From: Pseudomonadales bacterium | GTDB taxonomy: Bacteria > Pseudomonadota > Gammaproteobacteria > Pseudomonadales > DT-91 | Assembly: GCA_013215025.1 (NCBI GenBank) | Contig: JABSRR010000001.1 | Location: forward strand, 70,225 to 81,024 | Reading direction: 5' to 3' | DNA length: 10,800 nucleotides | Shown here: positions 1 through 7,234 of the stretch, one piece after another | Layout of the letters: each line of letters begins with the position of its first letter | Position numbering within the stretch: position 1 is the first letter of the stretch | The notes under the pieces: generated by a model | Database searches by the model: none | Told to the model about the DNA's origin: nothing | The model's input: the letters and a program-made list of their open reading frames with translations, nothing else | Position numbers and translations under genes: made by a program

Positions 1-506
<506 letters not shown>

Positions 507-518
507 CGTATAAGTTGT

Positions 519-929
519 ATGAAATCACCTACGGTTAACCCTGCCTATGCCGTTAAAGCAGACATCAGTTATGTACTCACTATTATCAGTGTGGCCGTCG
601 AACTCCTGTTGCTCTACCTTGTGACACACACGTTTTTGCCCGAGGGTAAAAACGCGAACACGGTGATCTTTTGGGTGAATGCGATACCGTTGTTAGTTTT
701 CTTACCCTTACTGTTGATTCGCAACATCAAAGCCTTCGCCTGGCTCAGCTTTCTGATTATGTTGTATTTCATTATCGCCGTCATGAACGCATTTGACCCA
801 CGTTACGGAGTTGTGTCGCAATTGGAACTCGCCACTGTCTGTTTGATTTTTATTTTTAGCATGCTGTTCACCCGCTATGAACAACGCCGCTTAGGCATTA
901 CCATCACCCCAAAAGACGGCAAGCCCTAA
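519..929 (+). CDS. DUF2069 family inner-membrane protein
   Basis: A 136-residue, strongly hydrophobic protein with about four membrane helices (roughly 17-38, 48-67, 72-91 and 103-118), a short charged loop near PEGKN (41-45), and a polar C-terminal tail. Length, helix pattern and the RNxKAFAWLSFLxxLYFI stretch (68-85) fit DUF2069, a family of small predicted membrane proteins of gammaproteobacteria with no established function. It starts 12 bases after wrbA, the usual neighbour of this family, which suggests one transcript; whether it supports quinone or membrane redox work is a guess from context. The ATG at 519 gives a normal family length, but there is no clear Shine-Dalgarno sequence in front of it, so translation may depend on coupling to wrbA. 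Confidence 0.88.
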   Translation: MKSPTVNPAYAVKADISYVLTIISVAVELLLLYLVTHTFLPEGKNANTVIFWVNAIPLLVFLPLLLIRNIKAFAWLSFLIMLYFIIAVMNAFDPRYGVVSQLELATVCLIFIFSMLFTRYEQRRLGITITPKDGKP

Positions 930-952
930 ACGCAAATCAAGCAGACTGCGTT
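929..952 (+). terminator. possible weak terminator after the wrbA-DUF2069 unit
   Basis: AACGCA at 929-934 pairs perfectly with TGCGTT at 947-952 around a 12-base loop, directly after the DUF2069 stop codon. Only a poor T run (CTTTC) follows, so intrinsic termination would be inefficient. The placement at the end of the operon is the main support. Confidence 0.25.
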
Positions 953-981
953 CAGCTTTCAATAAACCCTCCACCTATCCG

Positions 982-996
982 TCAACTGTCAGTTGA
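982..996. promoter_or_regulatory. 15-base near-perfect palindrome, possible operator
   Basis: TCAACTG and CAGTTGA are perfect inverted arms around one central T. With such a short centre it cannot form a useful RNA hairpin, so a dimeric repressor or activator site is the more likely reading. It lies about 130 bases upstream of the trhO promoter candidate and 50 bases after the DUF2069 stop. No regulator is recognised for it, and a chance palindrome is possible. Confidence 0.25.
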
Positions 997-1127
997 ATCT
1001 CAGTCGCGTCTTAATCGTGTATTAATCTCTTGTTTATAGGCTTACTGTCGAATGCATATTTGCCAGTGAGCGTTTTCATTGCCAGCAAAAGCTTATACGC
1101 AACTAATGGCACCAATCGCAATGACTG

Positions 1128-1156
1128 TGGTCATAATGCGCATGGGCGTTTATAAT
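1128..1156 (+). promoter_or_regulatory. sigma70-type promoter for trhO
   Basis: TGGTCA at 1128-1133 (four of six matches to the -35 consensus) and a perfect TATAAT at 1151-1156 are separated by the optimal 17 bases. Transcription would start near 1163, leaving a leader of about 50 bases. That leader contains a small ACCAG/CTGGT hairpin (1183-1201) just ahead of the ribosome binding site GAGG at 1206-1209, five bases before the trhO ATG. Confidence 0.6.
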
Positions 1157-1214
1157 CTCGCCTTTTTACGACATATCACAGCACCAGTTTTACGTTCTGG
1201 TTAGCGAGGATAGC

Positions 1215-2234
1215 ATGGCATTAAATAATATTGGCGGGGCGATAGTCGTCTGCGCGCTTTATCGTTTCGTACGTCTTGAAAATTATCTCGAGATGCGCGA
1301 ACCACTTTTACACACCCTATTAAAACATCAGATCAAAGGCACCTTATTGCTTGGAGAAGAAGGCATTAACGGCACCGTCGCCGGCAGCCGCGAAAGCATT
1401 GATCAATTGCTTACGTTTCTTAATCAAGACTCCAGACTAGCAGGCTTCAGCTATAAAGAATCCTATGATGATGAGATGCCTTTTTATCGCACTAAGGTGA
1501 AGTTAAAAAAGGAAATTGTCACCATGGGCGTCGAAGGTATCGACCCAAATCACACGGTTGGCAGCTATGTGAAGCCAAAGGATTGGAATGCCCTGATTTC
1601 TGATCCAGATGTTGTGCTTATAGATACGCGCAATGATTATGAAGTTGGGATTGGTACTTTTCAGGGCGCGCTAGACCCAAATACGAAAACTTTTCGCGAA
1701 TTCCCCGATTACGTAAACAACAACTTAGACCCTGAGCAGCATAAAAAAGTGGCGATGTTTTGTACCGGCGGCATTCGTTGCGAAAAATCTACTGCCTATT
1801 TAAAACAGCAAGGTTTTGACGAGGTCTACCATTTGGAAGGTGGCATTTTAAAATACCTTGAAGAGGTCGACCCGCAAGAATCTTTGTGGCAAGGGGAATG
1901 CTTCGTCTTTGACAATCGCGTCTCGGTCACTCACCAACTTGAAAAAGGTGCTTATGATCAATGCCATGCCTGCCGTCGCCCGATCACCGAAGAAGACAAG
2001 CTCAAATCAGAATACGTTGCTGGCGTCAGCTGTCATCAGTGTATCGATGAATACAGCGAGGAACAAAGAGCCAGGTTTAAAGAGCGTGAAAAGCAAATCC
2101 AGTTGGCTAAGCAACGCGGTGAAAGTCACATTGGTAGTGATGCATTAGCTACGCTGGAGGCTCGCAAAGCTGAAAAACGTGCCAACAAAAACTTAATGCG
2201 TGAGCAACAACAATCTATCAGTCACAAGCGCTAA
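1215..2234 (+). CDS. trhO: tRNA uridine(34) hydroxylase TrhO (rhodanese-like, YceA/UPF0176)
   Basis: A 339-residue cytosolic protein that matches the TrhO/YceA family, which hydroxylates uridine 34 in the wobble position of certain tRNAs, using oxygen, towards 5-hydroxyuridine and its cmo5U/mcmo5U products. Domains in order: an N-terminal acylphosphatase-like region with the family motif [11 protein letters not shown] (47-57); a rhodanese domain (about 125-220) with DTRN (137-140) and the active loop [10 protein letters not shown] (183-192), where C183 is the expected catalytic cysteine and C189 is also conserved; and a C-terminal region with two CxxC pairs (C250/C253 and C273/C276) that probably bind zinc, followed by a charged Lys/Arg-rich tail. 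The ATG is preceded by GAGG with five-base spacing and a convincing promoter, so the start is secure. It appears to be transcribed alone, converging on the CheX gene with 37 bases between the stop codons and no visible terminator. Confidence 0.95.
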   Translation: MALNNIGGAIVVCALYRFVRLENYLEMREPLLHTLLKHQIKGTLLLGEEGINGTVAGSRESIDQLLTFLNQDSRLAGFSYKESYDDEMPFYRTKVKLKKEIVTMGVEGIDPNHTVGSYVKPKDWNALISDPDVVLIDTRNDYEVGIGTFQGALDPNTKTFREFPDYVNNNLDPEQHKKVAMFCTGGIRCEKSTAYLKQQGFDEVYHLEGGILKYLEEVDPQESLWQGECFVFDNRVSVTHQLEKGAYDQCHACRRPITEEDKLKSEYVAGVSCHQCIDEYSEEQRARFKEREKQIQLAKQRGESHIGSDALATLEARKAEKRANKNLMREQQQSISHKR

Positions 2235-2271
2235 TTTAACTGCTTTTCTTTGCAACAGATATCGCGGTCAG

Positions 2272-2721
2272 TCATGATAAGTAAATGACGATGGATGAGT
2301 TATATTGTTTCCAATATAGCGGCACTACATAGCAGCGCTCATTACCCTGCGAAAACTGCTGATTAACACTGCCAGAAACCACTTTAGGCGTTGAAATTAG
2401 AAACTCTGAACCAAAATGCTTGCGTAAATTGCCCGAGATAGTATTCGCGACCTCGCCCACCATATCTTCCATATTAACGATAGAAGTGTCAGACTCGCCC
2501 ATGCTGAGCAATAAATGTTTAATCATGATACGCGGTGCACTATAACGCAACCAGCCATTTTTATTTCCCGATATTGCAATCATACCTGATAAAAACTCGG
2601 CATCTTCAGCTTGATCGGCATTCAATAAGTATGGCGTACCAACGCTAACATCATCATTACGTGTGACATTAAAATAATTTACCACACTCTCAACTAAAGC
2701 TTTAAGTTGATTCTCTTCCAC
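2272..2721 (-). CDS. CheX-type response-regulator phosphatase
   Basis: A 149-residue protein of the CheC/CheX/FliY phosphatase family, which removes phosphate from CheY-like receivers. The family signature D/S-x3-E-x2-N is present once as DMVGEVAN, with D86, E90 and N93; a single copy is the CheX arrangement. The surrounding GNLRKHFG helix and the PKVVSG segment (112-117) also fit. It starts with GTG; the preceding GGAG (2728-2731) lies inside the last codons of the receiver gene, with only three bases between the two genes, so translation is probably coupled to the receiver. As last gene of the four-gene unit it most likely dephosphorylates that receiver and sets how long the signal lasts. 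The target is inferred from gene order. No full CheC-like second active site or FliM/FliN-type domain is seen. Confidence 0.88.
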   Translation of the reverse strand: MEENQLKALVESVVNYFNVTRNDDVSVGTPYLLNADQAEDAEFLSGMIAISGNKNGWLRYSAPRIMIKHLLLSMGESDTSIVNMEDMVGEVANTISGNLRKHFGSEFLISTPKVVSGSVNQQFSQGNERCYVVPLYWKQYNSSIVIYLS

Positions 2722-2724
2722 TTT

Positions 2725-3087
2725 TTACTCCATGATAACTTTTTCAAGTGCTGATTTAAGTTCGTCATCAGCAAAGGGCTTGCATAAAAATCCACGTGCA
2801 CCCAACTCAAGTGCCTCTATCGCAGTTTCTTTATCAGATAGTGCCGAAACAATGAGAATACGAATATAAGGATCTTTTTCTAACAAGGCTTTTGTCGCCT
2901 GCAAACCATCCATCTCTGGCATAGTTATATCCATGGTTACTACATCAGGCTTATGCTCATGCCAAGCCGCAACTGCTTGTTCACCATTAGCCGCACTGGC
3001 AACAACTTTAAATAACGAATTGCCATGTAAGCGCTCAATTTGTTTACGAATAATGTTTGAGTCATCAACTATCATTAATCTCAACAT
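2725..3087 (-). CDS. stand-alone CheY-like receiver protein
   Basis: A 120-residue single receiver domain with no output domain. The full phospho-acceptor set is visible: acidic pair D8/D9 (VDDS), phosphorylated D53 (VTMDITMP, 50-57), S81 in the switch position (LIVSALSD) and K103 (LCKPFADD). It therefore should accept phosphate from the kinase encoded just upstream. The ATG has GAGGGA about ten bases in front, overlapping the kinase stop codon TAG, so it is the third gene of a tight operon. Lacking a DNA-binding or enzymatic output, it must act through protein contacts: a flagellar motor, a type IV pilus motor, another kinase cascade, or as a phosphate shuttle. Which of these applies cannot be read from the window. 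It is clearly receiver class; calling it CheY proper would go beyond the evidence. Confidence 0.92.
   Translation of the reverse strand: MLRLMIVDDSNIIRKQIERLHGNSLFKVVASAANGEQAVAAWHEHKPDVVTMDITMPEMDGLQATKALLEKDPYIRILIVSALSDKETAIEALELGARGFLCKPFADDELKSALEKVIME
2728..2731 (-). promoter_or_regulatory. ribosome binding site deciding the GTG start of the CheX gene
   Basis: On the minus strand GGAG lies six bases before the GTG start at 2721 and is made from the final ATG-GAG codons of the upstream receiver gene. Ribosomes finishing the receiver would be placed on the CheX start, which would keep the two products in a fixed ratio. Confidence 0.6.
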
Positions 3088-3102
3088 GTATTGCTGTTCC
3101 CT

Positions 3103-5214
3103 CTAAACTGAATTTTCAGTGTTAACTATTGCTTTTTTATCAACAGTAATCGGCAATAGTAAGATGAACTTACAAAACTCACCTTGCTCATTTTTAACCG
3201 AAATTTTACCGCCAAGCTTGTGTACCATCTGACGAACTGCCAACATACCCAAGCCACGACCGGCATCTTCATTGACCTCACTGGCGGTCGAGAAGCCGGG
3301 TTCGAAAATCATTTTTAGCAACTGTGCTGAAGACCATGAAACAACCTCTGTGTAAGATGCTTTTTGCATCTCAACCACGCGGGCACGTATCTTATCTAAG
3401 TCGATACCGTTACCATCATCCCTTACCGTCATGGTCAGCTGTTTCGCATCAGCAATTAGCTGAATAGACAGTTCACCTTCAGCTGGCTTTTCTCCGCGCA
3501 TTGAGATGGGCTCAATACCATGGGTAACCGAATTTCTAACCAGTTGCACTAGAATATCTTTAACCGGTCTAAGCATTGATTCAGGCAAATAGTCTTTACC
3601 ACGCTGCTTCAACTTGAGATTCACTTTTTTGTTGTGTTTACTAGCGATACCGTCAATTAAGCTCAGAAGGGCAGACTTTGATACGATACCGTTAGCTTTA
3701 TCCTCTTCTTGCGAATATTTTTCTACAAGATTTTGCAACTGTTCGGCAACTTTCACATAACCCTCTAGCTCTTCGAGCAAACCTCTCAGCATCACCGCAA
3801 GTGGTAAAAAGTCATCACCTTCAACATCATCTTTTTTTCGTAAAGCAATTACAGACTCTTCCATTGTATGTGTGTCTTTAGCAATAGAATGCATATTCAT
3901 CATGCTAGATTCACCTTTAAGCTTATGAAGCTCTGTGGCGATGTGATCAATTTGCTGTCTAAATTGATCACTGCGACGACTAGGCTGCTGCAAAATTGCA
4001 TTGATTTTATGCAATCGCGCCAATGAATCGTTGACGAAGTTCACGAAGTCTTTAGGGCTATGATCTAACACACGACTTAAAACCGACATGTGGTTACCTT
4101 GACTACTCTGCAACTTGTCTAACTTAGCTTTCAAATCAACTTGAATACTGATATCTTGCGCAGTAACTAAAATTTGCTTGACCTGATCTCCTTCATAGGC
4201 GCGTTTAAATGAAAACGAGACATATTTATTTTCAAATTGACCTTTTTCATTTGCAATTAATAATCGAATATTTTTTAAGGGGTTTAAGTCATCTAACAAT
4301 GATTCATCCACCTGCCCGTCCAGCAAAACTTGCAAATATTTTCTTATCATTGCTAAGTCATCATTGCTGACTTTATTATTAAATAATTCTTCAAAACGCT
4401 TATTAGCTATATCACTATCATCAAATAATTTTGTTGCAAAGAGAGAATGTTCAGTTGAAATACGCAAATCTCGATCTAACAAAAATAGTCCTTCATTAAC
4501 GGTATCTAATATCTTTCGAGTTTCACCTCTAACAGAATGAATTTGATCATCTGTTTCTCGCAACTGACCAATAAAGTGATAAATAATAATAATAAAATTT
4601 ATGATCGCTAAACTGATACCAATAGTTTGCACCATGCGTAAACGGTCAGCTTTACTGCTAGCCAATACCTCCATATAGTTAGCAAGATCCGATGAGATTT
4701 CTAATAATGTAATATTATTTGACGCAACATACATTTCAGCTTCTGCTAGATTATCTAAAAACCAAGCCTGTTTAACCGGTGCTGGTAGATTGATTACAGG
4801 GTTGATCAAATTTTTAAACGGCTGCCAGACTTGATCTATTTTATTGATAAATGCTTCGCCTTGCGCTGTCTCAACAGCCTTTAAAAACACGATCTCACCG
4901 GTCGGTGAATACGTATTACCGCCCTGCCTAAACGCTGCCAAAGTTTCATCAAAGTTTTGATACGTGTTCTTAAGCTCTTTAAAGGGCTTATTAACGTCGC
5001 CATTATCGCGCAAAGAAACTTCTAGCTCATATAAGGACTTCATTAGACGCTGGCTCATCATCTGTAATTGACCAGCTTGAGATACAGCGATTGCGTCGCC
5101 TTTCAGGGCAAAGGCAATATAAAAATTCATTGCAAGAATAGATGCATCGAGCACAATAAAGAGTGCAATTGCAATAACAATATTTCGATATTTACCCGTC
5201 AATAGTGAAAACAT
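3103..5214 (-). CDS. membrane CheA-like sensor histidine kinase with PilJ-type input, PAS and internal HPt
   Basis: A 703-residue inner-membrane kinase. Helix 1 (about 11-33) and helix 2 (about 195-214) bracket a periplasmic region of about 160 residues; its QAGQLQMMSQRLMK motif (46-59) resembles the PilJ/type IV pili chemoreceptor N-terminal domain. A PAS-like domain follows (about 232-360), then an HPt helical bundle (about 385-495) with the phospho-acceptor H430 in HKLKGE. The ATPase domain is CheA-like: N box LVRNSVTHGIE (558-568), DDGNGID (599-605), IFEPGFSTA (636-644) and GRGLGM (652-657). The protein ends shortly after LLLPIT, without the CheW-like P5 domain and without a receiver. Expected chemistry is trans-phosphorylation of H430 and transfer to the receiver encoded next. 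The gene starts 15 bases after the beta-helix gene stop; its own ribosome site is weak (AGGTTGG). Architecture is clear; the ligand is unknown. Confidence 0.92.
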   Translation of the reverse strand: MFSLLTGKYRNIVIAIALFIVLDASILAMNFYIAFALKGDAIAVSQAGQLQMMSQRLMKSLYELEVSLRDNGDVNKPFKELKNTYQNFDETLAAFRQGGNTYSPTGEIVFLKAVETAQGEAFINKIDQVWQPFKNLINPVINLPAPVKQAWFLDNLAEAEMYVASNNITLLEISSDLANYMEVLASSKADRLRMVQTIGISLAIINFIIIIYHFIGQLRETDDQIHSVRGETRKILDTVNEGLFLLDRDLRISTEHSLFATKLFDDSDIANKRFEELFNNKVSNDDLAMIRKYLQVLLDGQVDESLLDDLNPLKNIRLLIANEKGQFENKYVSFSFKRAYEGDQVKQILVTAQDISIQVDLKAKLDKLQSSQGNHMSVLSRVLDHSPKDFVNFVNDSLARLHKINAILQQPSRRSDQFRQQIDHIATELHKLKGESSMMNMHSIAKDTHTMEESVIALRKKDDVEGDDFLPLAVMLRGLLEELEGYVKVAEQLQNLVEKYSQEEDKANGIVSKSALLSLIDGIASKHNKKVNLKLKQRGKDYLPESMLRPVKDILVQLVRNSVTHGIEPISMRGEKPAEGELSIQLIADAKQLTMTVRDDGNGIDLDKIRARVVEMQKASYTEVVSWSSAQLLKMIFEPGFSTASEVNEDAGRGLGMLAVRQMVHKLGGKISVKNEQGEFCKFILLLPITVDKKAIVNTENSV

Positions 5215-5229
5215 ACACCAACCTATGCG

Positions 5230-6978
5230 TTAAGAAGATGGAAACTGTGTCCAACCATCTAACCAAGTAATTGCAGTACCCGGGCGAATTGCACCAATAT
5301 AATTAGCCCCCTCATCCCAAAATTCACCTTGAGGAATACGCGCCAGACTATCACGCGCAGGCGAATGCCCTAGGGGAGTAAACTCTGGGTTATAAGCATT
5401 ATATATAGCTGCGGGTAATCGCGGATCGATACCAAATTTAAAATTCAATCGAGCATCAGAAAAATAATCAGCTTCAATAAATCCATTATCATCATCAGCT
5501 TCCGCCTGCTCAGCTGCGAAATACTGACCATCATTTATTTGGTCTAAAATCAAATCAGAAAAATTTAAGGTTTCTAAGCGAGTCAACCGCTCAATCGCTT
5601 CACCGCGCAGATCGATAGATTCTCGACTGAAACCCACCATTAGAATATTGCCGAATTCACCGCCAGAGCCGCGGCGCAATGTCATACCTCGCTGTGAGGT
5701 TTGGGTTGAATTACCGCCAATCAAAGTGACGTTATAAAACACCGGCGCTGAACGTGGTAAGGCATCTGGGTTCTGCTTAAAATTATCACCCTCAAAAGCA
5801 TTATCGCCATCATCATTGTGCATTTGCACAACAAGAAATTGTACTCGGCCAGTCCAGCCCATATCCCAATCAAATGCATCATCGCCGGCGCCGGTAACGA
5901 GAATATTTTTAAGGTCTACAGTGCCGCCAAATACTTCAATGCCATCGTCTAGAGACTTATGCACCTGAACATTACGAACAACCGTTTCCTTACCGCATGC
6001 GCCCAAAGTGAGGCCATTAAGTTCGTTATCAATAAATGTTTCAAAACCCGCAAACTCAACTCTAACATATTCTAAATTTCCGCAATTAGAGCTAGGGTCG
6101 CTTCCGCCAAATTCACCGCGCGGATCATTTGCATCGATGCCTTCTAATTGCCCCTGGCGATTCACCGGTGCATTTCCTAACAACACTAGCCCACCCCAAT
6201 CGCCGCGATTTCTTTGCCCCTCTGGTTTATTGGAGGTGAATACAATAGGCGCGTCTTTTCGCCCTTTAGCAATCAATTGGGCATCACGCGTAACAATTAA
6301 TGCTGAGCCTGGCTCACCAAAAATCGTAGCACCCGCCTCAATCGTCAATTTCGTTTTACCCTCTACAAATACAGGCTCTTGTAAAATGTAAGTATTGTTG
6401 GATTTAAACACTGTATCCGTTTGAATTGACCCACTGAGTAGAATTTCCTTCTCGCCAGTCATAGATTGAATATAGGGCTGTATATTTAGGCTAATGCTAA
6501 GCACTAACAGAATGCTTATAAATGACGACGCCCATTTCCAAACGCTGATGCGTTTGGAAAATTGCTGCTGTAAGATAGCTTGGCTTTGTTGCACTGCTTG
6601 TTCAATTTTCTCATTCAATACGGCCTGACTAATGCCTCCCATACCATTATCAGCTCGGTTATGCCCTAACATTCGAGCCTTAACATCATCGATATGCACG
6701 CTACCTTGTAAGTCCATTTTTGCTAATCGCAGCGCAATACTGGCAATATCAGCGTTTTTAACTTTAGACAGTTTATCGATTACTTGATTACGGTATTTTG
6801 CTTGACGTAAAAGCGCATCAAAATTGAGTGGTTTAGCGTCAGCTGCTTTATGTTGTTCATAGCCTTTTTTTAAATCCCAAAGATCTCGAATGGCTAGCTC
6901 TACTACTTCAATCTCATGTTGCTGTTCGGCAGTAAATGGTGCTTGTTCGGCTTGTTCGGCTGAAGAATCATCTGTCAT
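5230..6978 (-). CDS. membrane-anchored protein with cytoplasmic helical region and periplasmic beta-helix ectodomain
   Basis: A 582-residue protein with one membrane segment (about 147-167) preceded by KRISVWKW, implying an N-in, C-out topology. The cytoplasmic part (1-145) is charged and helical, with a likely coiled coil at 118-142. The outer part (168-582) reads as a right-handed beta-helix: LTIEAGATIFGEPGSALIV (211-229), the GDWGGLVLLGNA turn (259-270), then recurring Asp/Gly-rich coils such as SLDDGIEVFGG (342-352) and GAGDDAFDWDMGW (363-375). The LTIEAGATI and DWGGL pattern is familiar from secreted or lipid-anchored beta-helix proteins of marine bacteria, which are uncharacterised. Only two cysteines (C299, C328) occur, both outside, so one disulfide is possible. 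Catalytic pectate-lyase residues were not recognised. First gene of the kinase unit, with a strong AAGGAGG ribosome site. A 9-base tandem repeat (6942-6959) encodes AEQAEQ near the N-terminus. Sensor, adhesin and enzyme all remain possible. Confidence 0.85.
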   Translation of the reverse strand: MTDDSSAEQAEQAPFTAEQQHEIEVVELAIRDLWDLKKGYEQHKAADAKPLNFDALLRQAKYRNQVIDKLSKVKNADIASIALRLAKMDLQGSVHIDDVKARMLGHNRADNGMGGISQAVLNEKIEQAVQQSQAILQQQFSKRISVWKWASSFISILLVLSISLNIQPYIQSMTGEKEILLSGSIQTDTVFKSNNTYILQEPVFVEGKTKLTIEAGATIFGEPGSALIVTRDAQLIAKGRKDAPIVFTSNKPEGQRNRGDWGGLVLLGNAPVNRQGQLEGIDANDPRGEFGGSDPSSNCGNLEYVRVEFAGFETFIDNELNGLTLGACGKETVVRNVQVHKSLDDGIEVFGGTVDLKNILVTGAGDDAFDWDMGWTGRVQFLVVQMHNDDGDNAFEGDNFKQNPDALPRSAPVFYNVTLIGGNSTQTSQRGMTLRRGSGGEFGNILMVGFSRESIDLRGEAIERLTRLETLNFSDLILDQINDGQYFAAEQAEADDDNGFIEADYFSDARLNFKFGIDPRLPAAIYNAYNPEFTPLGHSPARDSLARIPQGEFWDEGANYIGAIRPGTAITWLDGWTQFPSS

Positions 6979-6982
6979 AATG

Positions 6983-6989
6983 CCTCCTT
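6983..6989 (-). promoter_or_regulatory. strong Shine-Dalgarno for the first gene of the kinase unit
   Basis: On the minus strand AAGGAGG, a full match to the anti-16S sequence, lies four bases before the ATG at 6978. It is by far the strongest ribosome site in the operon, which suggests that the beta-helix protein is made in larger amounts than the kinase, whose own site is weak. Confidence 0.75.
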
Positions 6990-7014
6990 GACAGTGATAG
7001 TGTAAGTCAGGTTC

Positions 7015-7020
7015 ATATTA
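7015..7020 (-). promoter_or_regulatory. possible -10 element for the kinase operon
   Basis: TAATAT on the minus strand (five of six matches with one substitution at each relevant position allowed) would place transcription start near 7008 and a leader of about 30 bases. No good -35 hexamer is present 16-18 bases upstream, which is typical of activator-dependent promoters and fits the repeated sites at 7064-7092. Confidence 0.3.
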
Positions 7021-7063
7021 GGAAAAATAAGAGGCTAGTTTGCTGCACTTTTGTTTCGTCCTT

Positions 7064-7092
7064 GTGTCAGTTTTGTGACAATTCGATGACAA
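7064..7092 (-). promoter_or_regulatory. three 7-base direct repeats at 11-base spacing, Pho-box-like
   Basis: Read on the minus strand the sites are TTGTCAT (7092-7086), TTGTCAC (7081-7075) and CTGACAC (7070-7064), separated by the 4-base AT-rich-type spacers CGAA and AAAA. Seven-base units of the type CTGTCAT, separated by four bases and repeating every 11 bases, are the layout of sites bound by PhoB, an OmpR-family activator. The orientation points towards the kinase operon. The distance to the best -10 candidate (about 44 bases) is longer than in classical Pho promoters, so either the true -10 was missed or the site works from further upstream. Another OmpR-family regulator could equally bind here. 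Confidence 0.4.
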
Positions 7093-7154
7093 AAAACCAA
7101 ACTGCATAAAACTTTTTTAAATATTGCTGCGTAATAATAGGTTTTCTTCTTGCT

Positions 7155-7192
7155 GGCATTAGCTTGCTATTCACTATCAGGCATTAGCTTGC
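7155..7192 (+). repeat. 13-base direct repeat upstream of the deazaflavin reductase
   Basis: GGCATTAGCTTGC occurs exactly twice, at 7155-7167 and 7180-7192, with a period of 25 bases. A CACTATC heptamer also occurs twice (7172-7178 and 7209-7215). The repeats lie 40-80 bases before the ATG at 7235, where an operator would be expected. No known regulator motif was recognised; a local duplication is an alternative. Confidence 0.6.
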
Positions 7193-7234
7193 CTTGTAAG
7201 CCATCAGACACTATCTATAAATTTAGGAACAAGT

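Noticed and set aside
6008..6391. Plus-strand frame of 127 codons inside the beta-helix gene
   Set aside because: Shadow of the minus-strand coding sequence; Pro/Ser-rich composition typical of antisense reading and no start signal.
2272..6978. Reading the cluster as a classical flagellar chemotaxis operon
   Set aside because: No CheW, CheR, CheB, CheZ, methyl-accepting receptor or flagellar genes are present, and the kinase lacks the CheW-like P5 domain.
7155..7168. Possible sigma54 promoter, TGGCA then TTGCT
   Set aside because: Only nine bases lie between the GG and GC elements, where sigma54 promoters need ten; the same fault occurs in the second copy, so it is treated as a plain direct repeat.
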